Source: Cellulomonas sp. PhB150 (GTDB lineage: Bacteria > Actinomycetota > Actinomycetes > Actinomycetales > Cellulomonadaceae). Taken from it: a stretch of DNA of 64,000 nt. Under the pieces are notes generated by a model. That model saw nothing but the letters and a program-made list of their open reading frames with translations. It made no database searches and was not told the DNA's origin. A program made the position numbers and the translations under genes. Positions within the stretch are counted from its first letter, which is position 1. Each line of letters opens with the position of its first letter. This document shows positions 19,599 to 29,051 of the stretch, one piece after another. The stretch covers positions 124,001-188,000 of the forward strand of contig NZ_RKHX01000002.1 of assembly GCF_003755175.1 (NCBI RefSeq). Reading direction: 5' to 3'.

Positions 19599-21231
19599 TC
19601 ACCTGGTCAGGGTCGGTGTCCGCGTTGGCGCCGTGCTGGCGGTCGGGGGGCGCCGGTCGAGGTGTGCGGCGTGCGCGGCAATGGCCGCGAGCCAGTCGGC
19701 GCGAGCGTCGGCGGTGTCCGGTGCGGGTCCGAGCTGCTCGAGCCACGCCGGTGAGCTGCGCAGGGCGCTGTCGGTGAGCGTCGCGGCGCGGTCGGTGTTG
19801 AGGTCTTCGACCTGTCGGAGCAGCGCCCAGCCGTCGGCGTCGAGGCCGTCCGCGTCGTGCACGGTGGGCAGGTTGCTGCTGTCCTCGCTGTGTCGGTGCA
19901 GCCAGGCGGTGGCGCGGCCGAGCAAGTCACTGGCAGGGTCGGTCGACAGCGTGCTGTCGGTGAGCGTTCTGAGGGCGGAGTTAGGGTCGGCCGCGCTGGT
20001 TGCGATGCGATCCAGGGTCGCGAACAGCTGCCCGGCCGCCGGCGACCTGCGGATTGCACGCAGCGTGTCCATCTCTACGCCGAGTTCGGTCAGCTTGATG
20101 GCCCATCGCTGTTGGGCTGCGTTGGCGTAGAGAGGGTGCGGGCGATGGGTTCGAGTCGGCGCAGTGAGGTGGCTTGGTCGAGGCGGGCGGCGATGGTCGC
20201 GGTCGCGGACTGTTCGGCGCCGGTGGTGGCCAGGATGGTGGCCAGGATGTCGTGGGGGTCGCCGGTGGCGTGTGGGTCGGGTAGCTCGTCGCAGTCGGTG
20301 TCGAGTCCGTCGAGGGCGAGGTAGACGTGGTTGGTGTCGCGGCCGCGGGTCATGGCGACGTACAGGTTCTCCCGGGTCATGCCGGCGTGGGCCAGGACGT
20401 GGGCGGTGTCGACTGTGATGCCTTGGGCGCGGTGGGTGGTGGTCGCGTAGGCGAGGTCGACGTGCTCGAGCGCGTAGCCGGCGGGCAGGCGGACCGGTGA
20501 TGCTTCGTCGGATCCGGCGGTGCCGACCGTGCCGCGGCGCGCGAGCCGGGTGGCGGCGGGCACAACCACGAGCGACCCGTCCTGCTCGACGTGGCGCACG
20601 TCCCGCAGGTCCCCGTTGCGCACGTACCCGCCGGCCCGCCGCAGGTGCCGGTCGTTCAGATCGGTCACCACCCGGTCACCCACGCCGATGTTGACGCCGT
20701 CGCGGGTGGTGATCCCGTCGGGGTGGACGAGGCCTTCTTGGACGCGGTCGTTGTGCGCGCGGGCGTTCAGCCCGGTCACGGTCGCGGCATCGGGGGCGAG
20801 CAGGATCGTGGTGGCCCCGGATGCGACGTCCGTCGACCAGGCGTTGTAGGCGTCTTCGAGCATGGAGTCGCCGGGGCCGGCGTGGATGCGTTCGGCGTCG
20901 TCGAAGACCTCGAGCACCCGGGGTCGCCGATGCGCAGGGACGCGGTGGCGGCGGCTTCCCAGGGGTGGGTGAACCGCCACAGGGTGCGCAGCTGGGCGCC
21001 GCCGGGGCGGTCGATCAACAGCCCGAACGCGCCCCCGGCGTCGACGGCGGACAGCTGGGCGGCGTCGCCGACCAGGAGCACGTTCGCGCCGGCGGTACGG
21101 GCTTGGGTCGTCAGGTCCCGCAGCGTCAGGGTGCCGGCCAGGGACGCCTCGTCGACCAGCATGAGCTGGCCCTCGTGCAGGCACCACCGCTGTTCCTCGG
21201 CGGTCAACGCCACGGTCGCGGTGTCGCTGCG
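19599..21231 (-). pseudogene. MobF-type conjugative relaxase/helicase (TraA), truncated and frameshifted
   Basis: The helicase half of a TraA-like protein is visible on the minus strand: LMLVDEASLAGTL (DE-box), VLLVGDAAQLSAVDAGGAF, then YALEHVDLAYATTTHRAQGI and GMTRENLYVAMTRGRD. Two frame changes, near 20925 (between SLRIGDP and VLEVFDD) and near 20110 (before YANAAQQRWAIKLTELGVEM), each look like one missing base. The relaxase domain and N-terminal half are absent: similarity stops at about 21231, where an ISL3 transposase tail begins. Downstream (19435-19598, minus) another coding-like scrap reads HAWHIRRYARGGLLCPVDLT without a start. The element can no longer conjugate by itself. Confidence 0.8.
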
Positions 21232-21236
21232 CCGAG

Positions 21237-21410
21237 GTGCTGGCCTACCTCGATCGACTCGGTACCAGCAACGGACCCATCGGAGCCTTGAACGACCGAC
21301 TCGAACACCTGCGCGGCTCCGTCCTCGGGTTCGGCAACATGGCCAACGCCACCGCCAGAAGCCTGCTCGAAACCGGAGGATTCAGACGCCGGCTACACCC
21401 TGACTTGTGA
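21237..21410 (+). mobile_element. ISL3-family transposase, C-terminal remnant
   Basis: The frame from about 21237 to TGA 21408-21410 encodes GPIGALNDRLEHLRGSVLGF and ARSLLETGGFRRRLHPDL, the typical C-terminus of ISL3 transposases. Everything upstream is missing and replaced by the relaxase relic on the opposite strand. I see no terminal inverted repeat pair. Confidence 0.75.
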
Positions 21411-21539
21411 TCAGCCGGTCTTGGTCATGATCGACGCGCATGTGGCGATGCCCCGTTTTGCCGAGCCTGGGGGATGCCTAGTGGGCGCTCGGGCACCGAG
21501 GTTGTCCACTGTCGTCCCTTAGCTCGATTCGCTCGGCGA

Positions 21540-22580
21540 CTACTCCATCGGCTTGACTCTGGTCTCGATAAAGGCGATCTCGTCGGAGTCGAGCTCGTAC
21601 TTGGCGTACAACTGGGCATCGATCTGCGGGATCGGCACCGACCAGTCAATGTCAGACCCCGCGGTGAAGTCCTGCAGCGGGACGTGCTTCCATTTGATGG
21701 CTGAGTTGTGCTGGGTGGTCTTCAGGATTCCGAGCATCGCCCTCGCGAACTTCGTCCGCATGTAGGTGGCGCACGCCTCAGCCGCAGCCTCGGAGTCGAA
21801 CTTGCCGACGGACATGAACGTCTGGGTGAAGCCGGTGCCGGGCCCGACGACCGTGGGCATGCCGACGACCCTGCCCGACTTGACGGCGGCTCCATCGGCG
21901 CCGGCGATGATCGCCTTGTAGCTGCCGACGACCTCGGGGGCGACCACGTAGTCCTTGCGGACCCATCGCACCGCTCGCTTCCGATTCGCCAGGCCCATGA
22001 TCCGCACGTACTCGTGGCCGTCTTGCGGCTCGGACGTGAGGCAGACCTCGCCCATCCGCTCGAACGTGTTGGTCTTCATGCGCAGACCGCTCGAGGCGGG
22101 GATGCGCTCACGCAGCTCCGGATGGTCGACAAAGACCTGCTCGTTCCAGGAGCAAGGGTGCTCGGTGATCATCGAGGCCAGGGACTCAGTTGAGTGCGCA
22201 GACACCGAGTCGACCAGTGACTTCCCCGTGTCTGACAGGTGTGAGTGGCTCCCGATAGGGCCGAGGACGCGCGTCGCGTCGCGATAGGTCACGACGATCC
22301 CGCCATCAATCGCGGTGCCGGGGAAGATCGTGGAGGACGAGGGCTCGAAGATGGCAACTTTGAGGTGCTCGTCGGAAAGAGTCTTCTCGTTCCAGGACTT
22401 CGGGGTCTGGCCCGCGTTCGACAGGAATCGGGCGGGTGTCACCAGCACAGCGCGCTCGGCGACCGCGAATGCCACATCCATGAAGAGGTGGTAGATCGGC
22501 GGCGACTTCGCTTCGTTGTCGCCGATCAGGTCATCCTGGTATGGCGGGTTGCCGATGACGACGTCGAACTTCTTGCTCAT
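21540..22580 (-). CDS. N6-adenine DNA methyltransferase subunit with NPPY motif (Eco57I-like)
   Basis: The 346-residue protein opens MSKKFDVVIGNPPYQDDLIG, so the catalytic motif IV of a gamma-type adenine methyltransferase sits at its very start. Motif I is absent. The rest (IYHLFMDVAFAVAERAVLVT, AIFEPSSSTIFPGTAIDGGI and a C-terminal WSVPIPQID region) fits the tail and target-recognition part of Eco57I-type enzymes. ATG 22580 lies two bases after the helicase stop, so the two are coupled. I infer that it needs an SAM-binding half from another subunit, most likely the product of 25863-26510. Confidence 0.8.
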   Translation of the reverse strand: MSKKFDVVIGNPPYQDDLIGDNEAKSPPIYHLFMDVAFAVAERAVLVTPARFLSNAGQTPKSWNEKTLSDEHLKVAIFEPSSSTIFPGTAIDGGIVVTYRDATRVLGPIGSHSHLSDTGKSLVDSVSAHSTESLASMITEHPCSWNEQVFVDHPELRERIPASSGLRMKTNTFERMGEVCLTSEPQDGHEYVRIMGLANRKRAVRWVRKDYVVAPEVVGSYKAIIAGADGAAVKSGRVVGMPTVVGPGTGFTQTFMSVGKFDSEAAAEACATYMRTKFARAMLGILKTTQHNSAIKWKHVPLQDFTAGSDIDWSVPIPQIDAQLYAKYELDSDEIAFIETRVKPME

Positions 22581-22582
22581 GG

Positions 22583-25500
22583 TCAGTTCCCTTCCGTCAG
22601 CATCTGGTCGAGCATCGCCTGACGCTCCTCCGTGGTCATGCGTGCGAGATTTCCGACCGTGAAGTGCCCGGACTTGTCGAGCCACGCCTTGCGTTCCGCA
22701 ACGCCGCCGGAGACTGCTTCCAGGGTGATGCGGTGCAGGATCTCGTTGTGGCTCATTTCGAAAATCTGTGACGTCATGATGTGCTGAAGTCGCTCGTCCT
22801 GGTCGGGGAAGACATCGGCGAGCCCCGTGTCGAGGCGGCGCACGAGTTCCATCAGAAAAAGACCGGCGGTCGAGAACAGGTCCGCGAATGTCTTCTCCGG
22901 GTCGGTGAAAATATTTGGGTCCTCGGCTTCGAGAACCTCGACCATCAGCTTGACCACGGACTGCGGAGTGAAGACCAGCGACGTCTTCTGCTGCGGGATG
23001 TATGCGAAGATGTCTTCGGTTTGCGAGTCAGAGAAGTAGTCGGCGAGGGCTTCCTTCTTGTTCAGGAACTCCTGGACGGCCTGATCGAAGACAGCCTCGT
23101 CGAACATGCCCGGAACCTTCGTCACCACGCCGTTCTCGTCGGTGACGTCCTGGCCGTCGCGCAAGAGCCGGAACTCGGCTTCGCTGATGCCGGTGATCTC
23201 CTCGAAGACGTCGTTGGGCGTGTAGTCGTCGAAGTTTGACAGCCGGATGCCTCGGTCGCCGTAGGCCATGAGAAACATAGGGATCGTGCGCGCGAAACCT
23301 CGGAGGTGCGAGCGGGCGTCGTCCATCGTCTTGTTGGCGCGCTTCTGTTCCTTCTTGGTCTCCTCACGCGTCACCACCTCGGGCACGATCAAGTCCATCG
23401 TGTCCTCGACGATGGCGAGGATGTTCTCCTTGAACGCCTCCGCCTGCTCGGCCTTCTTGGTCTCGATGATGCTGGCCTCGGCATCGGTGGCTGCGCTCTT
23501 GAGTTCGTCCTCGACGTGCTTGCTGGCGATCTTGTGCTCGGTGTACGCGCGCTCGACACGGTCCTTGATGACCTGCTCTGTCCGCTTCATGTCCCGCTCG
23601 ACCTGCGCGGCGGTGAGCCCGTACTCCACCTTAAGCTCTTCGCGCTTGGCCCGACTCTGCTCGGTCACCGCCTTCGCGATGGCAACTGCTGTCGTGGACG
23701 CTGGCGCGTCGGGCTCAGCGGTTGGGATGTCCTCGATGCGGTAGACCGGCTTGCCGAGCTTCTCCGTCTTGTTGATGACGGTGGCCACGTCGACCTGCAC
23801 GCTTCCGTCGGGGTCGGTGACAACCGGCGGCTGCGGGATCTCGATGGGGTCGCCCGCCTTGACTTTGCCTTCCTTCGCGGTGGGCAGCTTGTCCAGGATC
23901 CCCTTGATGTGCTCGGAGTACCGGAAGATGCCGGCGACGTTCGCGAAGAGCAGGTTCGACAGGAACCCCCGGCGCACGACCTCGCGGGCCTTGAATACCT
24001 GCGGGAAAGTCAGCACCTGGGAGGCGTCGAGTTCGATCATCTCGCCCTCGGCGTCTTCGCCAATGACAGGGAAGAAGTTCAGAAGCGCGCGGATGTTCTC
24101 CTGGCGTGCTCCGGGGTCCCCAGAGGGGTTCGGGTGGAGGTTGTTTGCAAAGGCGTCGAAGATCGTCAGCGTGCGCTCGGGGGCGAAGTCGAAGATGTAC
24201 GCGTTTTGCTTCCGGTAGACGTGTCCGGCGCGCTCGAAGATGCCGGGGTTCTGAGCGCGGAACGCCGCCTGCATGTACTGGGCCGGTGAGGACAAGCTCG
24301 ACAGCATGATGACCGCGGTCCACTCGGGCACTGTGACGCCCACCGTCAACTGCCCGACAGACAGGGTGATGGTCTTGCCGTCGTTCTTCTCAGCCTCCGC
24401 GATCGCCGTTCGCACCTTGTCGAGTGACTTGCCGACGGCGACGACGTCAGTGTTATCGTCGCTCTTCCCGTCACCGGCGGCCAAGACGATTGTGTAGTCC
24501 TTGAAGACCTCGTGACCCTTGAGGAGCTTTTCCAGAGCCTTCGCGGAGGCGACACGGTTGAGCAGCCAGAACGAGTGGCGGATCTCGTCGCGCAGCGCGG
24601 GCGTGGAGAACGGGTACTTTTCATTGGCCGCCAGGCAGTCGAGGAACTTGATGATCTCGACCTCGTGCTCGAAGAAGCCGTTCTCCTTGGTTGCGAAGAA
24701 CTCGTTCAGGTCGAACGTGTAGTCGATGTTCGCTTCGTCCTCAGCGATAGCGACACCTTCGGCGAGGCGCTCGGTGATCATCCGCGAGATTTGGTAGGTC
24801 AGCAAGTTGAGTTTCGGCAGGGCGGCGTACGGGTTCTCCTGACCGTTGTCTTGCCATTCCTTGCGGGCTGTCTGCTCGTCCTCGTAGGTCCAGTTGAAAA
24901 TCTGGTCCTGGTCGAACTTGCCCGAGGCCAGGGCTTTGAACGGTGTGCCCGACAGGTGCAGCGTCCAAGTGCGCTTGATCTGGTCGAAGGCGACGTCGGT
25001 CTTGGTGGTGTCGATGCCCTCGTGGGCCTCGTCGATGACGAGCAAGTCCCAGTCGAACTTGGCGATGTGCTTGAGCTTGTCGTACGCACCACCGAAGTAC
25101 TGCGAGCCCTTCATGTCCTGCAGTGAGAGGAACTCCACGATGCGGGGGTCCTCGTCCTGGTGGTTGCCCGAGTAGGTAAACCACTGGGCGCGGGTCATGG
25201 GCGCGCGACCGGCAAGCGAGGGCGACTCCGAGACAAAGCGGAAAGTGGTCTGGTGGCCGATGAAGCGCGTGAAGTCGTCGAACCACGAGTTCGCGATCGC
25301 CGGGCGGTTCGTGACGATCAGGACGCGGCGCAGGTCCAGGGTCCGCATCAGGTCGTACGTCGTGAGCGTCTTGCCGAACCGTGGCTTGGCGTTCCAGAGG
25401 ACAGCCTTCTTGCCCGCCTTGAAGGCTTCCTCCGCCTGGTCGACGGCTGCTTGCTGCTCGGGGCGCAAGGTGTAGTCGTCCGTACCGCTACTACCCGGCA

Positions 25501-25870
25501 GGGCAGGGAAGTCCTGGCCGGCGAAGTCGTTGAAGTAGTCGAGCGACGCCTTGGGTGCAGTGGCGAAGTGGTGCCACTCCGTGCGCTTCGGGTGGGTCTC
25601 TCGCTCCACGCTCTGCTGCGCGAGGTAGGCGTGGAAGTCCGTGTCCGTGAACCGTCCGCCGCTTTCTGACGTGAACAGTGCCCGTCGGGACCACAGCTTC
25701 TTCTTTTCGACGGAGAGCTGGGATGCCTGCTGCGCGATGCGTATGTCAGCGGTCTCCTGCTCGGTGTAGCCGATCTTCTCCCAGCCGTCGTACTTGGGGA
25801 TGTCCGGAGTTGTCCAGGAGTAGACCAGCGGGGTGATCTCGCGAAAGGCGCTGATCTTCGGGCTAGACAT
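22583..25870 (-). CDS. SF2 helicase with GIY-YIG-like N-terminus and degenerate methyltransferase region
   Basis: The 1095-residue protein starts with a likely GIY-YIG/T5orf172-type domain (about 14-100: VYSWTTPD, WEKIGYT, then R44). Next is a type III-like SF2 helicase: Q-motif LRPEQQAAVDQA at 135-146, Walker A AKPRFGKT at 161-168, DEAH at 280-283 and SGTPF at 307-311. A charged coiled coil (about 730-870) follows. At about 962-1010 VFTPQSVVKLMVEVLE then FADLFSTAGLFLMEL mirror motifs X and I of an adenine methylase, but the Gly-rich PxxGxG is lost. It overlaps the upstream methylase gene by eight bases and abuts the downstream one. A translocating restriction subunit is the likeliest role. 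Confidence 0.8.
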   Translation of the reverse strand: MSSPKISAFREITPLVYSWTTPDIPKYDGWEKIGYTEQETADIRIAQQASQLSVEKKKLWSRRALFTSESGGRFTDTDFHAYLAQQSVERETHPKRTEWHHFATAPKASLDYFNDFAGQDFPALPGSSGTDDYTLRPEQQAAVDQAEEAFKAGKKAVLWNAKPRFGKTLTTYDLMRTLDLRRVLIVTNRPAIANSWFDDFTRFIGHQTTFRFVSESPSLAGRAPMTRAQWFTYSGNHQDEDPRIVEFLSLQDMKGSQYFGGAYDKLKHIAKFDWDLLVIDEAHEGIDTTKTDVAFDQIKRTWTLHLSGTPFKALASGKFDQDQIFNWTYEDEQTARKEWQDNGQENPYAALPKLNLLTYQISRMITERLAEGVAIAEDEANIDYTFDLNEFFATKENGFFEHEVEIIKFLDCLAANEKYPFSTPALRDEIRHSFWLLNRVASAKALEKLLKGHEVFKDYTIVLAAGDGKSDDNTDVVAVGKSLDKVRTAIAEAEKNDGKTITLSVGQLTVGVTVPEWTAVIMLSSLSSPAQYMQAAFRAQNPGIFERAGHVYRKQNAYIFDFAPERTLTIFDAFANNLHPNPSGDPGARQENIRALLNFFPVIGEDAEGEMIELDASQVLTFPQVFKAREVVRRGFLSNLLFANVAGIFRYSEHIKGILDKLPTAKEGKVKAGDPIEIPQPPVVTDPDGSVQVDVATVINKTEKLGKPVYRIEDIPTAEPDAPASTTAVAIAKAVTEQSRAKREELKVEYGLTAAQVERDMKRTEQVIKDRVERAYTEHKIASKHVEDELKSAATDAEASIIETKKAEQAEAFKENILAIVEDTMDLIVPEVVTREETKKEQKRANKTMDDARSHLRGFARTIPMFLMAYGDRGIRLSNFDDYTPNDVFEEITGISEAEFRLLRDGQDVTDENGVVTKVPGMFDEAVFDQAVQEFLNKKEALADYFSDSQTEDIFAYIPQQKTSLVFTPQSVVKLMVEVLEAEDPNIFTDPEKTFADLFSTAGLFLMELVRRLDTGLADVFPDQDERLQHIMTSQIFEMSHNEILHRITLEAVSGGVAERKAWLDKSGHFTVGNLARMTTEERQAMLDQMLTEGN

Positions 25871-26510
25871 CGGCTCTCACTTCTTCGTGGACGGTCTCGA
25901 TCTGGCACGCCTGATAGCTCGCGTAGTTGGTGAAGTCTAGGGTGTCTCCGGCCAGCGAGGAGAGCGCGAAAGGCATACGCTGCACCATCCCGGGCGCTGC
26001 GTCGATCCGGTTCCACCACGAGAACTGGATGTCTTCACCCGTGGTAGTCTTTCCGGTCAAAGTGTTGCCGGAGACGATGTTTCGGTCAATGAGGAACGCT
26101 GCCGCCTTGCGCAAGACAGTGTCGCGTTTGCCTGGATTGCCGCGCTTCTGGTGAAAGCGCAGGAACTCGGCGAGCATGATCGCTTTCGCGTCCTGGTGGT
26201 TGTCCTCGAGCAGCTCGACACCGTAGATCGATGCCAGCGCGAACAGTGACTCCTGTCGCCACTGCTCGGCGGGGTACTGCTTCTCGATCGCATGGAGCTT
26301 GCGGCGCAAGATCGCCACGAGGAAGTTGCCGTCACCGGCTGCGGGCTCCAGGAACGTCTTGTCGACAAAGCCGGGGCCTTCCAGGTCCTCTTGGACCAGG
26401 TCGAGCATCTCTTCGACCATGTGGCGGGGAGTGAATACCTCTCCGTAGGTCCTGACGCGATGCCGCGACTTCACAAGCTGCTCCTCGACAGTCTTTTCCG
26501 TCACCGTCAT
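25863..26510 (-). CDS. DNA methyltransferase SAM-binding subunit (motif I only)
   Basis: The 215-residue protein carries YGEVFTPRHMVEEML (motif X region) and a perfect motif I, FLEPAAGDGNFLV, then IYGVELLEDN (motif II/III), and ends soon after NIVSGNTLTG, just where a full enzyme would go on to NPPY. The NPPY motif is instead on the third gene of the operon. ATG 26510 (MTVTEKTVEEQL) is the best start; longer readings are composed of improbable Arg/Pro-rich sequence. It is the first gene of the leftward operon methylase half - helicase - methylase half. Confidence 0.8.
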   Translation of the reverse strand: MTVTEKTVEEQLVKSRHRVRTYGEVFTPRHMVEEMLDLVQEDLEGPGFVDKTFLEPAAGDGNFLVAILRRKLHAIEKQYPAEQWRQESLFALASIYGVELLEDNHQDAKAIMLAEFLRFHQKRGNPGKRDTVLRKAAAFLIDRNIVSGNTLTGKTTTGEDIQFSWWNRIDAAPGMVQRMPFALSSLAGDTLDFTNYASYQACQIETVHEEVRADV

Positions 26511-26609
26511 TTGTGGGCTCTCATGCCGGGCGGTATGCACGCAGCGAAGCCGTCGCGGCGCGGGGGTTTTGGCTCGCGTTCGCCCGCATGACTTGGTTGG
26601 CACACCGAC

Positions 26610-26890
26610 TTACGCGTGCGGCTTCTGTGCGATGGTCTTGTCGTCCCCCAGCCGCGTGTGGAGACTGAGAGGCGACAGGTCGTAGGAAGGCCCCGGGCAT
26701 TCCCTCGAGGAGGAAGCCGTCCCTCGGGCTGAGGGACTTGTCGCGGTAAGACTGCCCCAGACCCGACGGCGCTGGCTGCGTCGGCTCCAGAGCGGCGTTC
26801 GAGGGTCGTGGGACCCGCAGCAGCAGCAAGATCGAGCCGCGCTCGTGCTCCTTGAATGACCCTCGCAGCTTGTCCGCGACCTCTAGTTGA
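26610..26890 (-). pseudogene. Coding remnant upstream of the helicase/methylase operon
   Basis: On the minus strand, codons rich in third-position G/C read EVADKLRGSFKEHERGSILL and on to QSYRDKSLSPRDGF, then change frame near 26710 to SYDLSPLSLHTRLGDDKTIA and stop at TAA 26610-26612. Neither half has a plausible start. I do not recognise the family. It is on the same strand as the operon and may be what is left of a fourth gene. Confidence 0.35.
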
Positions 26891-27518
26891 ACGCGACCTC
26901 GTCCTGGGGCCCTGCGGCTGCGGCATCTAGCCCTCTCGTTTCCCTGTTCCCCGCCCGATCGTGCACGGCGGTCCTGCACCACGGCGATGCTATCGGCGAT
27001 TCGGTACCGAGCCACGAGGTTCGGCCGCGCCGCGCACTTGGGCTTCCCGCCGCCGCCCAAGGCGGTGCGTCGGCGTCCAATCTGGCCTGCGACGAGTTCG
27101 GCTCACGAGGTTGTCGATGGTCGCGGAAGTCCGTAACCCGTTGCCGCCTTGCGCGGGAGCCAACGCGGGACGGGCCTCACGCGCGCTTCCGCTACCAGAA
27201 GTTCAGGACGAGGCGTTCTTGGCGCGTGCAACTTCCGCGTTGTCGTATCGGTTGGTTACCCCCAAGCCCCGCGCCCCGCCCCCGGGTGGCACACGCTCAG
27301 TCTCCCGGGTCGCAGCAAGGAAGGTCACCGACGGACGCGACCCGTCCGGGCGACCTCGGCGTTCTGCTGCCTGCACAGGTGCCCAGCCCTCGATGACAGC
27401 ACCAACCTGGATCGCCGGAATTCATCGGACGCCGCATGTCTGGCGTATCGGCCACAGCGCGGCCCTGGCCTGGGTACGGTTGACGCGTCCGGTTTCGGCG
27501 ACTGCGGGGGTCTGAACG
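26891..27518. other. Spacer before the EVE-CBS-HEPN gene
   Basis: Open frames on both strands are Arg/Pro/Ser-rich and look like shadows. It probably holds the promoter of the gene at 27519. Nothing else could be identified. Confidence 0.35.
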
Positions 27519-29051
27519 GTGCCACGTGCGTGGATGGTGCGGGCTGGGCGCGACGGTGAACGGGAAGCAGCTGCTTTGGACCAATCCCGCTCGATAGCGG
27601 GATGGAGCGAGTTGGCCGACATCTCTGACTGCCGTTCGCGGGAAGAAGTGAAGGCCGCGATTCGAGAGGCATACGGCGACCAGATCTCGGCAGCCGTGCT
27701 CGGTAACTGGTCCGGACAGTTGTGGCGATTTCTCGAGGTCATGCAGGTTGGGGATCTCGTCGTGATGCCTCTGAAGAAGACCAGCGACTCGGTTGCCATC
27801 GGGTATGTAGAAGGCCCCTACTTCTACGACGCCGACCAGCCCGCCGGCATGCGCCATTCCCGGCCGATACGGTGGGTGCGGCCCGTGGTCGCCAAGTCAG
27901 AGCTCGGCTCCGACCTCCTTGCATCACTTGGTTCGTTGCTAACTGTCTGTGAGTTGTCTCGGCGCAACATTGCGGCGCGTCTGGCTCAGGTTGCTGAGGG
28001 ACACGACGACCCGGGCGCGCAGATGCAGGACTACGATCCGTTGCCCGCGAACGTAGGCGAGCTCGTCGACGTGGCTCCACGCAGCATGACTGTCCGCGAA
28101 CTTCTTGACCTGTGGGGCTTCAGGCGTCGTACTGCTCGAATCGTGGAGGAGGTGACCGACGACCTCGCCGAGCTGGGACTTCTGGCGGTGCCGTCTATCG
28201 CTGCAGGGTGGATCGATAGTCTCGTTGAAGTTATTCCGGTACCTGGGCAGACCGGGGAGGCATCCGAATCCGCGTCAGCGGTCAGCGAGGCCGTGGACGT
28301 GGCAGAAGCGACGGCTGAGGCAGTCATCGGCGGCGCCGTGCACTACTCGGTCAGCACCATGGACACCGCACTTTGCGAGGTCATGAGCGCCCGGCCCGAC
28401 GACCTGCTCGCAGTCGCTGTGACCAACATGGCGTTGAAGGACTACTCCCAGATCGCAGTCGTAGACGCCGATGACCGACTGATTGGAGCAGTGTCGTGGG
28501 AGTCAATCGCCCTCGCCTGGATGTCGGGCAGTCCCAAGGTCGTGCGCGACGCGATGCGATCAGCACCATCCGCGGCGCCAGAGGATGAGTTGCTGCAGCA
28601 GGCGGAAGTGATATACCAGCACGGTTTCGTCTTGGTGCGTACTCACAGAGGCGAGGTACAGGGCATCATCACGAGCGCGGACCTAAGCCGTCGGTTCGGC
28701 AACGACCATCGACCCATTGTGCTCCTTGACGAAATCGAGCGGCGCCTGAGCAGCCGGATCATGGGCTACTGCACGACCGACGATCTCAAAGACAACGGCG
28801 TTCACGTACCCTTATATGGAGCCACGTTGGGCACCTACGTCACGGCGCTTTCCAAGGCGCCACTCTGGAGCAAGCTGATGTGGCAAGGACTGGCCCAAGG
28901 TGAGTTCCATGAACAGCTCGAGCGGGTCCGCGTCATTCGCAACCAGCTCATGCACTTCAGCCCGGACCCAATCACCGCCGACGACATTGAAGTGCTGGAG
29001 AAGACGGCGCGGGTGCTGCGACTTGTAACGTCGGACCGCCAGCCGAGCTAG
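27519..29051 (+). CDS. EVE-like / winged-helix / CBS-pair / HEPN multidomain protein
   Basis: The 510-residue protein joins four parts. Residues 3-150 (AWMVRAGRDGEREAAAL, LWRFLEVMQVGDLVVMPLK, IGYVEGPYFYD) match the PUA/EVE-like N-terminus found on Mrr-type modification-dependent restriction enzymes. Residues 190-237 (MTVRELLDLWGFRRRTARIV) look like a winged helix. Residues 279-393 form two CBS repeats. Residues 405-505 form a helical domain with RNQLMH (R474, H479), the R-x4-H signature of HEPN ribonucleases. No Mrr nuclease domain is present. GTG 27519 follows a GGGGGT ribosome site. I infer a defence protein: base-modification sensor plus nucleotide-sensing CBS plus RNase effector. It stands alone at the right end of the island. 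Confidence 0.72.
   Translation: MPRAWMVRAGRDGEREAAALDQSRSIAGWSELADISDCRSREEVKAAIREAYGDQISAAVLGNWSGQLWRFLEVMQVGDLVVMPLKKTSDSVAIGYVEGPYFYDADQPAGMRHSRPIRWVRPVVAKSELGSDLLASLGSLLTVCELSRRNIAARLAQVAEGHDDPGAQMQDYDPLPANVGELVDVAPRSMTVRELLDLWGFRRRTARIVEEVTDDLAELGLLAVPSIAAGWIDSLVEVIPVPGQTGEASESASAVSEAVDVAEATAEAVIGGAVHYSVSTMDTALCEVMSARPDDLLAVAVTNMALKDYSQIAVVDADDRLIGAVSWESIALAWMSGSPKVVRDAMRSAPSAAPEDELLQQAEVIYQHGFVLVRTHRGEVQGIITSADLSRRFGNDHRPIVLLDEIERRLSSRIMGYCTTDDLKDNGVHVPLYGATLGTYVTALSKAPLWSKLMWQGLAQGEFHEQLERVRVIRNQLMHFSPDPITADDIEVLEKTARVLRLVTSDRQPS

Noticed and set aside
23306-24289. A 327-codon plus-strand frame inside the helicase gene
   Set aside because: It is an antisense shadow of the helicase, which has clear motifs in its own frame.
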